Source: Fimbriimonas ginsengisoli Gsoil 348
GTDB lineage: Bacteria; Armatimonadota; Fimbriimonadia; Fimbriimonadales; Fimbriimonadaceae
Assembly: GCF_000724625.1 (NCBI RefSeq)
Contig: NZ_CP007139.1
Coordinates: forward strand, 3,534,001-3,598,000
Length of the DNA: 64,000 nucleotides
Reading direction: 5' to 3'
Positions 25,101 to 32,575 of this stretch are shown here, in pieces; positions within the stretch are counted from its first letter, which is position 1; each line of letters begins with the position of its first letter. The position numbers were made by a program, and so were the translations under genes. The notes below the pieces were generated by a model. The model saw only the letters and a list, made by a program, of their open reading frames with translations. It was not told the origin of the DNA and searched no databases.

Positions 25101-26229
25101 CAAAGGAGCGGTTCAGCGCCCGTCGGTCTTCCCCAAATCGAGCAACATGACCCTGAAGGATCTGTTCGAGCTGGCCGGCGGACCGCTGCCGACCGCCGCG
25201 GACACGGTTGAAATCGCGCATGCCTATACGCCGCGCGGCACGCCGTTCCAGCGGATTCGCTTGGCGGATATCCTGAGTGGAGTCCCGAGCGCAAATGCTC
25301 AGCTCCAATCCGGCGACGTCGTCATTCTTGCTGAGAAGAGCGACGTTCGGGTGCGGCCGCGAGTCGTCACCGTCCTTGGTCAGGTCGCCTTCCCCGGCCC
25401 CTACCTCCTCACCGGCTCCGACGACCGTCTGAGCAATGTGATTAAGCGAGCCGGCGGCCTCACGGCGAACGCGTTCCCCGATGGAGCGGAGTTCGATCGC
25501 GATCCGTCGAAGCTCGCGACCCCGCTTCAGCTCAAGATCCAGCCGGATCTTGCGGAGACGCTGCGGTTGGTCTCGGAGGACGAGTACAAACGCGCAGCGG
25601 CTCTTGCCGATATGGACCGGTTGCGCATCGTGTTCTCGAACGGTAGTTCCATCAACGGTGCCACCTCGCCGATTCTGCCCGGAGGAATCCCAGGCGCCCA
25701 AGGCCCGACGACGGGGATCTCCGTCGACAACGCCCTTGGCCACGCTCTTAGCAGTGAGGCGGCCACCAAGGCTCGCGTCCTGGGTCCGAAGGAGCTGCTC
25801 CCCTCGGGGAACCTGAACGTGAACCTCTCGGGCGCGGTTCGCCATCCGGGTAGCCATGACGACACGGTTCTGCAAGACGGTGACGTGATTATCATCCCGG
25901 AGATGCCGACCACGGTTAGCGTCACGGGCGCGGTCGTCCGTTCTTCGTCCATCGTGTTCGAAGAGGGTAAGGGGCTGGACTACTACCTCCAGAAGGCGGC
26001 TGGTATGACGAACGACGCCGATCCTAAATCGACGATCATCGTCCGCGCCTCCGGCGCTCTCGACCGATACCGAAAGGGTGTCAGAATCCGAGCCGGAGAC
26101 AACATCCTCGTCCCGACGAAGGTGCAAGCGATCCGCCTAGCGGAGCGTCAGAACGCCTTGGCGACGATTACCCAATCGGTCACCTCGGCCGGCATCACCC
26201 TCGCCCTAATCCGATCCCTCACCCGCTAA
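22159..26229 (+). CDS. giant polysaccharide export (Wza-like) protein with pentapeptide linker and ~10 SLBB domains
   Basis: 1356 aa. A positively charged N-terminus and signal/membrane helix (LLVVAFGFALIAGSIPVTAF) is followed by about 25 pentapeptides of type G-A-x-[AT]-T (residues ~38-160, DNA period 15 bp). A Poly_export/Wza domain begins near residue 255 (VPERYQLGPGDSLIVRY, TRGYVVIPETGTQVVARGQT). From ~338 to ~1090 nine SLBB-type units of ~80-90 aa run in tandem (recurrent VEIxGAVQRP, then DLxxLAGG, then LxxxDRLxVY), with two more near the C-terminus. Ordinary Wza is ~380 aa with two or three such domains. It should form the envelope-spanning export channel for the glycan encoded downstream. 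Start ATG 22159 is chosen because the upstream codons lack a signal. Confidence 0.88.
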   Translation: MQQRKQTVSSKLSIRHLLVVAFGFALIAGSIPVTAFGSQSTGAAATGAAATGAAATGAQATGAATTGAAATGAGATGAQATGAATTGAATTGAQATGAATTGAQTTGAPTTGAPTTGAQTTGAPTTGAQTTGAATTGTPTTGVATTGAQTTGTPTTGTPTAGATTAMVQTGGVATAGASTANNPNAAGTNPGLVGSPAGGVVNTYVPFRTYGFQFFEGARKAVELRRASGLPQTTIPLGGLQGIAGPEGQQTVNNPVPERYQLGPGDSLIVRYSSPTMEPKTAEVQVDTRGYVVIPETGTQVVARGQTLSQFESRLRQEMATSIRNVTLSVTLKELRTISIVILGDSYAPGTYQVPSSVTMFSALYASGGPADTGSMRRILLRRANTPTRVIDLYRFFIKGDASQDVPIQPGDVIQIEPSEARVEARGEVKRPAIYELLPTEHLKDLLSYAGGIRANAVAQKVSVQTVRPGVARQLIDVNLLRNGTADNPSLFDGDVVDVFSIRADVTNMVTIDGDVDQPRQFQITPGMRVSTLVENARGVRPDASLARADLFRLNPDYSLTLIPINLGQALRHDLNADVVLKPNDRLVVYKVSELQWTGEHQVEIIGAVQRPGAFVRAQGMTIRDLLIQAGGLLPDAYGDVAFLQRRNADGTPGQLFRLNIGRIANGDTRQNLVLEDRDVLRISTLQEFQAQPDQLVEIAGAVQRPGQFPRSANMTVRDLLQLAGNETLDASSRIFLQRTQPNGLPGQLFQLDLGRVRSGDPTQNLPLEPRDRLTLYTISQIGFVGPQTVEVSGAVQRPNVFPRSTNMRVGDLIALAGGVMPNTYLDRAYLQRTNPDNTPGPMLVVDLQAVLAGNPAANILLEDRDKLNVFTKEMAQVQGDKTVEITGSVQRPAIYPRSANMTVKDLIEFSGGLTPKAYLEKAWLQRVNPDNTQGPLVPLDLRQVMAGDPKANLVLQDRDRLSVYTKEMVSFHVDELVEIKGAVQRPSVFPKSSNMTLKDLFELAGGPLPTAADTVEIAHAYTPRGTPFQRIRLADILSGVPSANAQLQSGDVVILAEKSDVRVRPRVVTVLGQVAFPGPYLLTGSDDRLSNVIKRAGGLTANAFPDGAEFDRDPSKLATPLQLKIQPDLAETLRLVSEDEYKRAAALADMDRLRIVFSNGSSINGATSPILPGGIPGAQGPTTGISVDNALGHALSSEAATKARVLGPKELLPSGNLNVNLSGAVRHPGSHDDTVLQDGDVIIIPEMPTTVSVTGAVVRSSSIVFEEGKGLDYYLQKAAGMTNDADPKSTIIVRASGALDRYRKGVRIRAGDNILVPTKVQAIRLAERQNALATITQSVTSAGITLALIRSLTR
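22270..22640 (+). repeat. 15-bp coding tandem repeat (pentapeptide linker)
   Basis: Around 25 imperfect 15-bp units of the form GGxGCxxxxACTACC/GCx encode the GA-x-[AT]-T pentapeptide run in the export protein. The repeat keeps all frames open, which creates several long spurious frames on both strands here. Confidence 0.85.
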
Positions 26230-26249
26230 CCTGAGTGTGAGATCGGCCC

Positions 26250-26286
26250 AAAGAGGCCAGGCGGAGTTCCTCCGCTTGGCCTCTTT
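26250..26286 (+). terminator. predicted intrinsic terminator of the export gene
   Basis: Arms AAAGAGGCCAGGCGGAG (26250-26266) and CTCCGCTTGGCCTCTTT (26270-26286) with a 3-base loop; a near-perfect 17-bp stem ending in TTT. Confidence 0.7.
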
Positions 26287-26296
26287 CCTATGAAGG

Positions 26297-26420
26297 GCGA
26301 AGCGTTGTAGCCGCAGGTTGGCTCGTACCTGCGTGGGAGCGTCTCGTTTTCAGAGAAAGCTTGTGGATCGTTGAGGTTTGTCGCGCAGGTACGAGCCAAC
26401 CTGCGGCTACAACGCTTCGC
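26297..26420. mobile_element. MITE-like element with perfect 37-bp terminal inverted repeats
   Basis: Left arm 26297-26333 and right arm 26384-26420 are exact reverse complements over 37 bp, separated by a 50-bp non-coding centre. A second, diverged copy with the same arms is at 49790-49975, and a solo arm at 62590-62622. No transposase is encoded. It could be a non-autonomous transposable element or a large REP-type element. Confidence 0.6.
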
Positions 26421-26651
26421 GTTACCATTCCCCAGCAAACCCGGGAGTGCTCGACCCAAAGCCCCACAGCCTTGTCGCGGCCAACACGGCCGAACGATCG
26501 AAGGTGCGGACGAAGGGTTATCGCGGAATTATCTCTGGGCTACGGGTCGAATCAGACTCTTTGTGTCCGATGCGACAAAGCAGACTGTCCCAAGGGAAGA
26601 AGAGAGGCCTTATGGTCACCAACAAAATGGATTGACAATAGAGGTTCACCC

Positions 26652-26709
26652 GTAGCCCGGGGATTTATCCCCGGAGGAGCCTTGAACCGCGGCTAAAGCC
26701 ACGGGCTAC
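26652..26709. repeat. intergenic palindromic element
   Basis: Arms GTAGCCCGGGG...CCCCGG (26652-26674) and CCGCGGCTAAAGCCACGGGCTAC broken at 26687-26709 can fold into a compound hairpin. It lies 53 bases beyond the end of the convergent GHL10-like gene. Confidence 0.45.
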
Positions 26710-26761
26710 GGGCAAGATGAATGTCAACCCAATTTGTGAATGACCATCAGGCCCGACGAAA

Positions 26762-28915
26762 CTAGCGGATGCCTGGGCTATAGGTGTCGTGGACCCGCTT
26801 GTCCTCTTCGAGGGAGCTGTCGCTGAATTTGCCGGTCGAGAACGGAACGTACAACGCCAAATAGGCGCGGAAGGCCAGCACCGGGTCGTTCTTTTGCGTC
26901 CGGAACGCCTCCAGGGCCGCGCTTCCTTCGGGGCCGAATCGCACAAGTGCCTTCCCAAGGTTACGCCAGGCCCAATCTGCGTCCGGAAGCGTCGAGCCCT
27001 GGCCGTAACGGCCGAACTGCTCCTTCAGGATTGCGAACGCCTTCTTCCTCCGATCCCCGCTTAGGCGCGAAGCGAACGACGCGACGTTCTTCGTCGCCTG
27101 GCTGCGAACGGTCGACGATGGGTCATCGAGACCCGCGATCGTGATATCCCAAGACGCGGGATCCGGAATCGGAAGGATCGCCTGCAGCGCGTAGTAACGC
27201 GTCACCTCGTCCGGGTCCGATTGGGCTAGCGGGCGGAGTTGATCGAAGAAGGTGTTCTCCTTATCTTTCCACCCCATAATCGCCCGTACCGCGACCTGGC
27301 GAACGTTGGCCGACGGATCTTTCAGCGCCGCCAAGACCTGGTCCTGAGCGACGCCGCGCAAGGCGACGAACGCCTTCACCGCGACCTCTTTCTCGATCCA
27401 GTTCGTATCCCCTCGCAGCCGGTCCAGAATGAGGGGCGCCGCGGCCGCATCGCCGGACATGCCGAGCGCCTCGATCGCCGCCACCCTTACGCTTGGCTCG
27501 CTGTCGGAGAGCCGCCCTGCGAACACGTTGGCGCTCGCCGGGCCGAGCCGGGCTCGTGCCCGCAACGCCTGCCGCCGCACGATCGGGTTTTCGTCGTCGA
27601 TATCTTTCTCGACTTCGCTTGGCTCAGGCTTGATCTCATGGCGGACGATCCTGGCCAACGCCTCCGAACGGTCTTTCCAGTCCCCCGCCCTTACCCCGGC
27701 CGCGGGGACCGCCTTCAGGTTATGACGTAGCATCTGCTGCCCAGGGGCGCCCCACCCGGTAAGGTGCGCCCCTTCGGCGACGAGCGCCTGCATATCGGGC
27801 GAGAAGGGGCGATCGGTCAACAGAGTTACCGAGATCGACTCCGACTTGCGGAACGGAAGCGCCTTGCGGACGAGCGCCTTGCCCGCATCCGCGGTACCGC
27901 CCATGACGCATAGCTCGTCGATGCTCCCTTCCTGCAACCAACGTTGCCAGTCCATCGTCGCGCCCACCGCGACCCGTCCGCCGCTGAGAGGCCACTCTTG
28001 CGGAAGGTTCGGGTTTGCCGCGCTCAGAGCCACGGTCAGTTTTTTCCCTTTGGCGTGAAACGCCTTGGAGAGCTCCCTGAAGAACTGGGAAACATACTCC
28101 CCCTTGAGATCGCGCCATTTCTGGACGTCGAACGTTTCTTTCCTTGGGTCGACGCCATACCTCTGCTTGAACTCCGCCACCGCTTCGTCGCTATAACCGA
28201 ATTCGTCCGGGAAGCGGGTGGCGTAGTTCTCCATGTAGGTGTAGAAGAAGAGCCCGTCGTACCCGCCGTTGACCGCTTGATCTGTAAAGCGCTTTACCAA
28301 ATACGCCCGCGCCGCCGGAATCGAGAGCTCGTAGGGTCCCGGCTGACGCCGCTCGCCGAACCGGTCGATCGGCTTCCACTCCGGATGGGAAGCGAGCGTT
28401 GCGTCTTCCACCCCGTAAGGCAGCGTGTCCCAGTACTCGGCTTCAGGTGACGCACCGAAGTCGAACAGGGAAGCCATCATATACAGTTGCACCCCTCGCC
28501 GGTGCGCCTCCTGAACCGCGATCCGGTTGACCCCTACCGTGTCGTAGAGGTACCTCTCCCACACGGAGTAGAACTCGAAACGAGAAGGATTCTCCTTTCG
28601 ATGGATTCCCAAGTTGACGTAATTCTCGCCCTGAGCCCCTCGCCAGAACACCTTGGAGACTTTCTGTACGTTGGCAATCCGCTCGAAGAAGGAGGCGATG
28701 GTCGCATTGCTGTCGAGCGGTTCCCAAATCGGATCGTAGTGGGAGTCCGGCACGCTCACGTACATCGACAACGTGCCCGGCACGGCATCCTGGTGTTTGG
28801 GAGCTCGGTGCGGAGGCGTTCCGTGGGCGAGCATTAGCGCCCAGAATCCGGCGATTCCCGTGAGGGCCACGCTGCAGCGAATCATGTTGTTTGAGCTCAC
28901 CGATCGTCCTTTCAT
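26762..28915 (-). CDS. GHL10-like glycoside hydrolase-type protein with C-terminal HEAT repeats
   Basis: 717 aa. ATG at 28913-28915 is chosen because AGGAGAGG sits 6 bases upstream and a signal-anchor follows (ALTGIAGFWALMLAHG). Residues ~45-400 resemble the GHL10/DUF187 TIM barrel: AVQEAHRRGVQLYMMASLFD, LSIPAARAYLVKRFTDQAVN, GYDGLFFYTYMENYATRFPD, GKKLTVALSAANPN. Residues ~410-690 are HEAT-like repeats (NPIVRRQALRARARLG, EPSVRVAAIEALGMSGD, SANVRQVAVRAIMGWKD). A secreted glycan-acting enzyme is likely, but the catalytic acids cannot be assigned with certainty. It sits beside the polysaccharide export gene and the O-acetylation genes. Confidence 0.78.
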   Translation of the reverse strand: MKGRSVSSNNMIRCSVALTGIAGFWALMLAHGTPPHRAPKHQDAVPGTLSMYVSVPDSHYDPIWEPLDSNATIASFFERIANVQKVSKVFWRGAQGENYVNLGIHRKENPSRFEFYSVWERYLYDTVGVNRIAVQEAHRRGVQLYMMASLFDFGASPEAEYWDTLPYGVEDATLASHPEWKPIDRFGERRQPGPYELSIPAARAYLVKRFTDQAVNGGYDGLFFYTYMENYATRFPDEFGYSDEAVAEFKQRYGVDPRKETFDVQKWRDLKGEYVSQFFRELSKAFHAKGKKLTVALSAANPNLPQEWPLSGGRVAVGATMDWQRWLQEGSIDELCVMGGTADAGKALVRKALPFRKSESISVTLLTDRPFSPDMQALVAEGAHLTGWGAPGQQMLRHNLKAVPAAGVRAGDWKDRSEALARIVRHEIKPEPSEVEKDIDDENPIVRRQALRARARLGPASANVFAGRLSDSEPSVRVAAIEALGMSGDAAAAPLILDRLRGDTNWIEKEVAVKAFVALRGVAQDQVLAALKDPSANVRQVAVRAIMGWKDKENTFFDQLRPLAQSDPDEVTRYYALQAILPIPDPASWDITIAGLDDPSSTVRSQATKNVASFASRLSGDRRKKAFAILKEQFGRYGQGSTLPDADWAWRNLGKALVRFGPEGSAALEAFRTQKNDPVLAFRAYLALYVPFSTGKFSDSSLEEDKRVHDTYSPGIR

Positions 28916-29222
28916 TGCAATCCTCTCCTGGAGCTGAGCAATCCTGGCAAGGCCGCCGGCCGATCGCGCCATGAAATAGCTAGCGGTTCGACGGAGGGTT
29001 TGCCTGGGGTGTTCTTCTTCTACGTAGCCTACGGGTTATAGCCCCGCCGTAACGGTAAAACAACCAGGTAAGAACGGGCGTTCCTGCGAAACCGCCTCAT
29101 CCGCGAGAAATTTCGCTCGGTTGGCGAGAGGGTGGGCAGAATGGAGTACGACCGCGCAAGACGCGGCGCTCACTAGGTAGATTTTCTGTCGCAAGGGGCC
29201 TACCCGCCTTCGCTTGTCGCCG
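28916..29222. other. divergent intergenic region, no clear feature
   Basis: About 300 bases between the divergent GHL10-like and MBOAT genes. Apart from the AGGAGAGG ribosome-binding site next to 28915 I see no gene, strong promoter or terminator; it presumably holds both promoters. Confidence 0.4.
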
Positions 29223-30635
29223 ATGCTGTTCAATTCGATCGTCTTTGCCGTCTTCGCGGTCGTTTTCTTTTCGGTCTGGTGGCTTGTTAAGTGGCGTCCA
29301 ACCGCCCGGTACCTGACGATCATCGGGTTCAGCTTCTTCTTTTACGCTTACGACACCCCCTGGTGGCTGCTGCTCCTCATGGGCACGGCGATCCTGGACT
29401 ATTTCGCGGGACTCGGCATTCTCAGCCGCCCCCATCTCAAACGGTTGTGGGTAACCCTCTCGCTCAGCGGGAATCTGGGCCTGCTTCTCTTCTTCAAGTA
29501 TCAGTTCTTCATTGGGAAGAACCTATCCCACGTTCTCCAACTCTCCGGTCTCAACCTGGATATCCCGGTGCGGCAACTGGCGCTGCCGATCGGCATCAGC
29601 TTCTATACGTTCCAGTCGATGAGTTACACCATCGGCGCGTACCGAGGCATCCTCACGCCGACCCGCAACATCCTCCACTTCTTCGCGTACGTCTCGCTCT
29701 GGCCCCAGCTCGTGGCCGGTCCCATCGAGAAGGCCGCCCACCTATTGCCTCAGGTGGCCAATCCGAAACCGCTAGAGGACTCGGATGTCTGGGAAGCGAT
29801 GCTCCTTATCGTGCGTGGCTTCTTCAAGAAGATGGTCATCGCGGACAACCTGGCGCCCGCCGTCAACGCTGCGTTCGGGGCCACCTCGTTTGTCTCGTCG
29901 GCTCCGCACTGGTGGCTGATCTCCATCATGTTCGCGCTCCAGATCTACGGCGATTTCAGCGGATACACCGACATCGCCCGCGGATTTGCGAAGCTGATGG
30001 GACTGGAGTTCGCGCTGAATTTTAACCATCCCTATGGAGCGAGGTCCGTTCAGGACTTCTGGCGTAAGTGGCATATCTCGCTCTCCACGTGGTTCCGCGA
30101 TTACCTTTACATCCCGCTCGGCGGCAATCGCGGCTCGACATGGCAGGGGGTCCGCAATATGTGGATCACGATGCTCGTCAGCGGCATTTGGCACGGCGCC
30201 GCCTGGACATTCCTCATCTGGGGAGCGCTCCACGCGACCTACCTCACCGTCGAGCGATTTACCGATTGGCCGAAGAAGCTCGCCACGAAGCCGGGCGGAA
30301 AGCATCTTGCCGCCGTTCTCGTCTTCGGCCTCGTCACCATCGCCTGGGTCTTCTTCCGGTCGAACTCGACGCATCAGGCGTTCAGCATCGTCGCGACGAT
30401 GCTGAATCCGTTGCGAATGAGCCTCGCCCCTCTCAAAGCCGTTGATCCCTCCACGTACTTCTTCCTGCTGCTCGCCATTGCCATGGTGCTTAACAGCTAC
30501 TTCGGCTGGCTACGGAACCTGTACGCGAACAACTCGACGGTAAGGAACCTTCGCCCGGTCTTCGTCGCTCTCCTCATCATGGTTTGCATCTTCTGGCGCG
30601 GTCCGGGAGGCGCCTTCATCTACTTCCAGTTCTGA
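29223..30635 (+). CDS. MBOAT family O-acyltransferase (AlgI-like)
   Basis: 470 aa, ~10-12 membrane helices. AlgI/DltB-type signatures: LPIGISFYTFQSMSYTIGAY, FVSLWPQLVAGPI-like segment (FAYVSLWPQLVAGPIEKAAH), IYGDFSGYTDIARGFAKLMG, DFWRKWHISLSTWFRDYLYI-PLGGNR, and the catalytic-His segment SGIWHGAAWTFLIWG. AlgI-type proteins move acetyl groups across the membrane for O-acetylation of exported polysaccharide. ATG 29223 is preferred over the TTG at 29214. The AlgJ/X-like SGNH gene follows after 10 bases, the usual pair. The acceptor is likely the glycan made by the downstream locus. Confidence 0.92.
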   Translation: MLFNSIVFAVFAVVFFSVWWLVKWRPTARYLTIIGFSFFFYAYDTPWWLLLLMGTAILDYFAGLGILSRPHLKRLWVTLSLSGNLGLLLFFKYQFFIGKNLSHVLQLSGLNLDIPVRQLALPIGISFYTFQSMSYTIGAYRGILTPTRNILHFFAYVSLWPQLVAGPIEKAAHLLPQVANPKPLEDSDVWEAMLLIVRGFFKKMVIADNLAPAVNAAFGATSFVSSAPHWWLISIMFALQIYGDFSGYTDIARGFAKLMGLEFALNFNHPYGARSVQDFWRKWHISLSTWFRDYLYIPLGGNRGSTWQGVRNMWITMLVSGIWHGAAWTFLIWGALHATYLTVERFTDWPKKLATKPGGKHLAAVLVFGLVTIAWVFFRSNSTHQAFSIVATMLNPLRMSLAPLKAVDPSTYFFLLLAIAMVLNSYFGWLRNLYANNSTVRNLRPVFVALLIMVCIFWRGPGGAFIYFQF

Positions 30636-30645
30636 GCCAACCACC

Positions 30646-31554
30646 ATGGACCGACGCGTTACTCAAGCTCTCCTTGTCGCCGCCGTCATTTGCCCGGTGT
30701 ACGGCCTTATGGCTGGCAAAATCGACAAAGCGCCCCGGGAGGTGACTAATTTCTGGGTTCGCAAGATGCGCCTTTCCGGCGTGGCCGATGTCGTTTTCAT
30801 CGGAGACTCTCGGGTGAACCGAGGCATCTCGCCGGCGGTCGCCCAGGAAGTGCTGCCCGGACTGCGAATCGAGAACTTCGGTTTCAGCGGCCAAGGGGTC
30901 ACCCAGCCCTACTTGGATCGGGCTCGCACGGTGGTCGACCCGAACAGCAAGGTTCGCGCCCTCGTCATCGGGGTAACCCCCCGCATGTTCACCGCCGCCG
31001 CCATCAAGCTGAGCGAGTACGACAAGTGGGCGAAGATGCGGGAAGTCGACTACTACCTGCAGGACATCGGAAGCGGCGTTAACTACTTCTTCACGCCGGA
31101 AGATCCGGTCAAGTTATTTGGCCGTGCCCTCAGCTCCTCCGCACCCCGCTACACGCAATGGTTCGAACCGGGTGGCTGGATGCCGGCGACTCGCTCGACC
31201 TTCGACACGAAGAGTGCGGAAGCGGAATACCGGACCCATTTTGCTCGCGGCGGGGCGCTACCGGAGGCGATCGACCGCTTGGTCGCATTCGTTGCCCATG
31301 CCAAAGCGGATGGTTTCAAAGTGTTTCTCTTCCGTCCGCCGATTTCACCGCAGGTCCGCGCGATCGAGGACGAGATGGGCCAGTTCGACGAAGCCGCCTT
31401 GCGCTCTAGAGTCGAGGCCGCCGGCGCGGTGTGGCTCCCCACCCGTCAAGGCGCCTACCAAACGTTCGACGGCCACCACCTAGATCGAAGCGCTGCCGAA
31501 ACCTTTACCCGAGACCTTGCAACCGAACTAAAGCCCTACCTCTCTACCCGATAG
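30646..31554 (+). CDS. AlgJ/AlgX-like SGNH-type acetyltransferase partner of MBOAT
   Basis: 302 aa with an N-terminal signal-anchor (ALLVAAVICPVYGLMAG). SGNH features: FIGDSRVNRG (nucleophile Ser55 in the GDS block), an Asn/Gly region (FGFSGQGVT) and the C-terminal catalytic Asp-x-x-His in DGHHLDRSAAE. It starts 10 bases after the MBOAT gene, so the two form an operon. By analogy with AlgI-AlgJ/X it transfers the acetyl group to polysaccharide in the periplasm or outside the cell. Confidence 0.82.
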   Translation: MDRRVTQALLVAAVICPVYGLMAGKIDKAPREVTNFWVRKMRLSGVADVVFIGDSRVNRGISPAVAQEVLPGLRIENFGFSGQGVTQPYLDRARTVVDPNSKVRALVIGVTPRMFTAAAIKLSEYDKWAKMREVDYYLQDIGSGVNYFFTPEDPVKLFGRALSSSAPRYTQWFEPGGWMPATRSTFDTKSAEAEYRTHFARGGALPEAIDRLVAFVAHAKADGFKVFLFRPPISPQVRAIEDEMGQFDEAALRSRVEAAGAVWLPTRQGAYQTFDGHHLDRSAAETFTRDLATELKPYLSTR

Positions 31555-31594
31555 CCATCGGTTTTTTGGGACTCCCCCGTGTTTCGGTTAGGCT

Positions 31595-31776
31595 GATGTC
31601 GCCGCTTTCAGGGCTCGGAGGGCTTGTCGGCCTCTTTACCAGGGTTCCGCTGCGCTTACCCTAGTAAGTTCTAGGAGGTCGCGCTTTCAGCGCTGAGAGG
31701 GATTGGTGGGCTCTTTACAAGGGGTTCCGCTGTGCTACACCCTTCGGGTTGAGATGTCGCCCCCTTGGGGGCTCGG
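31595..31776. repeat. ~80-bp degenerate tandem repeat
   Basis: Units begin at 31595 (GATGTCGCCGCTTTCAGGGC), 31675 (GAGGTCGCGCTTTCAGCGCT) and 31753 (GATGTCGCCCCC, partial). The first two share CTCTTTAC and GGGTTCCGCTG followed by a C/T-rich end. It sits between convergent genes. Confidence 0.65.
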
Positions 31777-31789
31777 GTAGGAACGGCGT

Positions 31790-32458
31790 TTAGAGCCAGC
31801 CGAAAACCCGCTCCCGCGCGGTCATCTCGTTAGGCTTGATCTTCTGACCCGGGAACTGACCGATCACCACTGAATTGGACGGAACGTCCTTGTCGATAAG
31901 GAACGAGTTCGCCCCAAACACCACCTCGTCTCCGATTTGGCATCCCCCCAAGCAGCTCGACTTGGCATAAAAAACCACGCCGTCCCCGAACGTCGGATAG
32001 CCGCTCTCGGTCGCTCCGATGGCGCAGTTCTGGTAGGTGACGAAGTAGTTCCCGTACTTGGCGTTCCCCAGCACGGTGCCGACCGGATGGACGAACAGAA
32101 AGGTCTCCGGAAGACCGATCCCGTAGAATGCGTCGACCCCGTGAAGCGCCTTGTTCAAGATGAAAAGCTTCGCCGCTACATTCTCATCCCCCGCCCGGTA
32201 CACGGTATTGGAGACCAGGTACAGGAACATTGCCCAATGATCCGAGTGGAGGTGGCTGAAGAGGATGTCGTTCCCCTCCCGGTAATACTTCTTGTTGATA
32301 TTTCGGAAGCAGTCGTGAACCCGAGTCACCGCTTCCGCCACCCTCGGCCTTAGCGACTCGACAGTTAGCTCATCGCCATCGGGTACCAGGTGATTCGCTT
32401 GGCGGACAAGGAACGCCGTGAGAGAATCGTTGTCCAGCGTAGGGCGAAAGATCAACAT
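31790..32458 (-). CDS. serine acetyltransferase-like hexapeptide-repeat protein
   Basis: 222 aa from ATG 32456-32458. An N-terminal helical region (PRVAEAVTRVHDCFRNINKK) is followed by left-handed beta-helix hexapeptide turns in the last 100 residues (FVHPVGTVLGNAKYGNYFVT, YPTFGDGVVFYAKSSCLGGC, IGDEVVFGANSFLIDKDVP). It resembles CysE-like acetyltransferases found in polysaccharide loci rather than the cysteine-pathway enzyme: no cysteine genes are near, and it is next to glycosyltransferase genes. The longer frame upstream is antisense to the glycosyltransferase gene and is rejected. Acceptor sugar unknown. Confidence 0.78.
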   Translation of the reverse strand: MLIFRPTLDNDSLTAFLVRQANHLVPDGDELTVESLRPRVAEAVTRVHDCFRNINKKYYREGNDILFSHLHSDHWAMFLYLVSNTVYRAGDENVAAKLFILNKALHGVDAFYGIGLPETFLFVHPVGTVLGNAKYGNYFVTYQNCAIGATESGYPTFGDGVVFYAKSSCLGGCQIGDEVVFGANSFLIDKDVPSNSVVIGQFPGQKIKPNEMTARERVFGWL

Positions 32459-32575
32459 CGCCCGATTATGGCGGCAAGACCGCCATAATCTCCTAAGCCC
32501 GATGAGTATGCCAAGTACCTTTCCGCCGCTTTCCACCGAGCCAAACGAGAAACCGACGCCGGAAGGGAAGGGCCG

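Larger units (their letters stand above)
26230..26761. other. gene-free gap with terminator, MITE-like element and palindrome
   Basis: No credible gene in 530 bases; the small open frames are low-complexity shadows of repeats. It contains the terminator-like hairpin at 26250-26286, the 124-bp inverted-repeat element at 26297-26420, and a second palindromic unit with arms GTAGCCCGGGG (26652) and CCACGGGCTAC (ending 26709), listed separately. Confidence 0.6.

Noticed and set aside
23884-26127. 747-aa minus-strand frame opposite the export gene
   Set aside because: Antisense shadow of the SLBB repeats; the plus frame has repeated, aligned SLBB domains.
26361-26696. Short plus-strand frames in the gap after the export gene
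   Set aside because: They are formed by the inverted-repeat element and have no start site, domain or consistent codon use.
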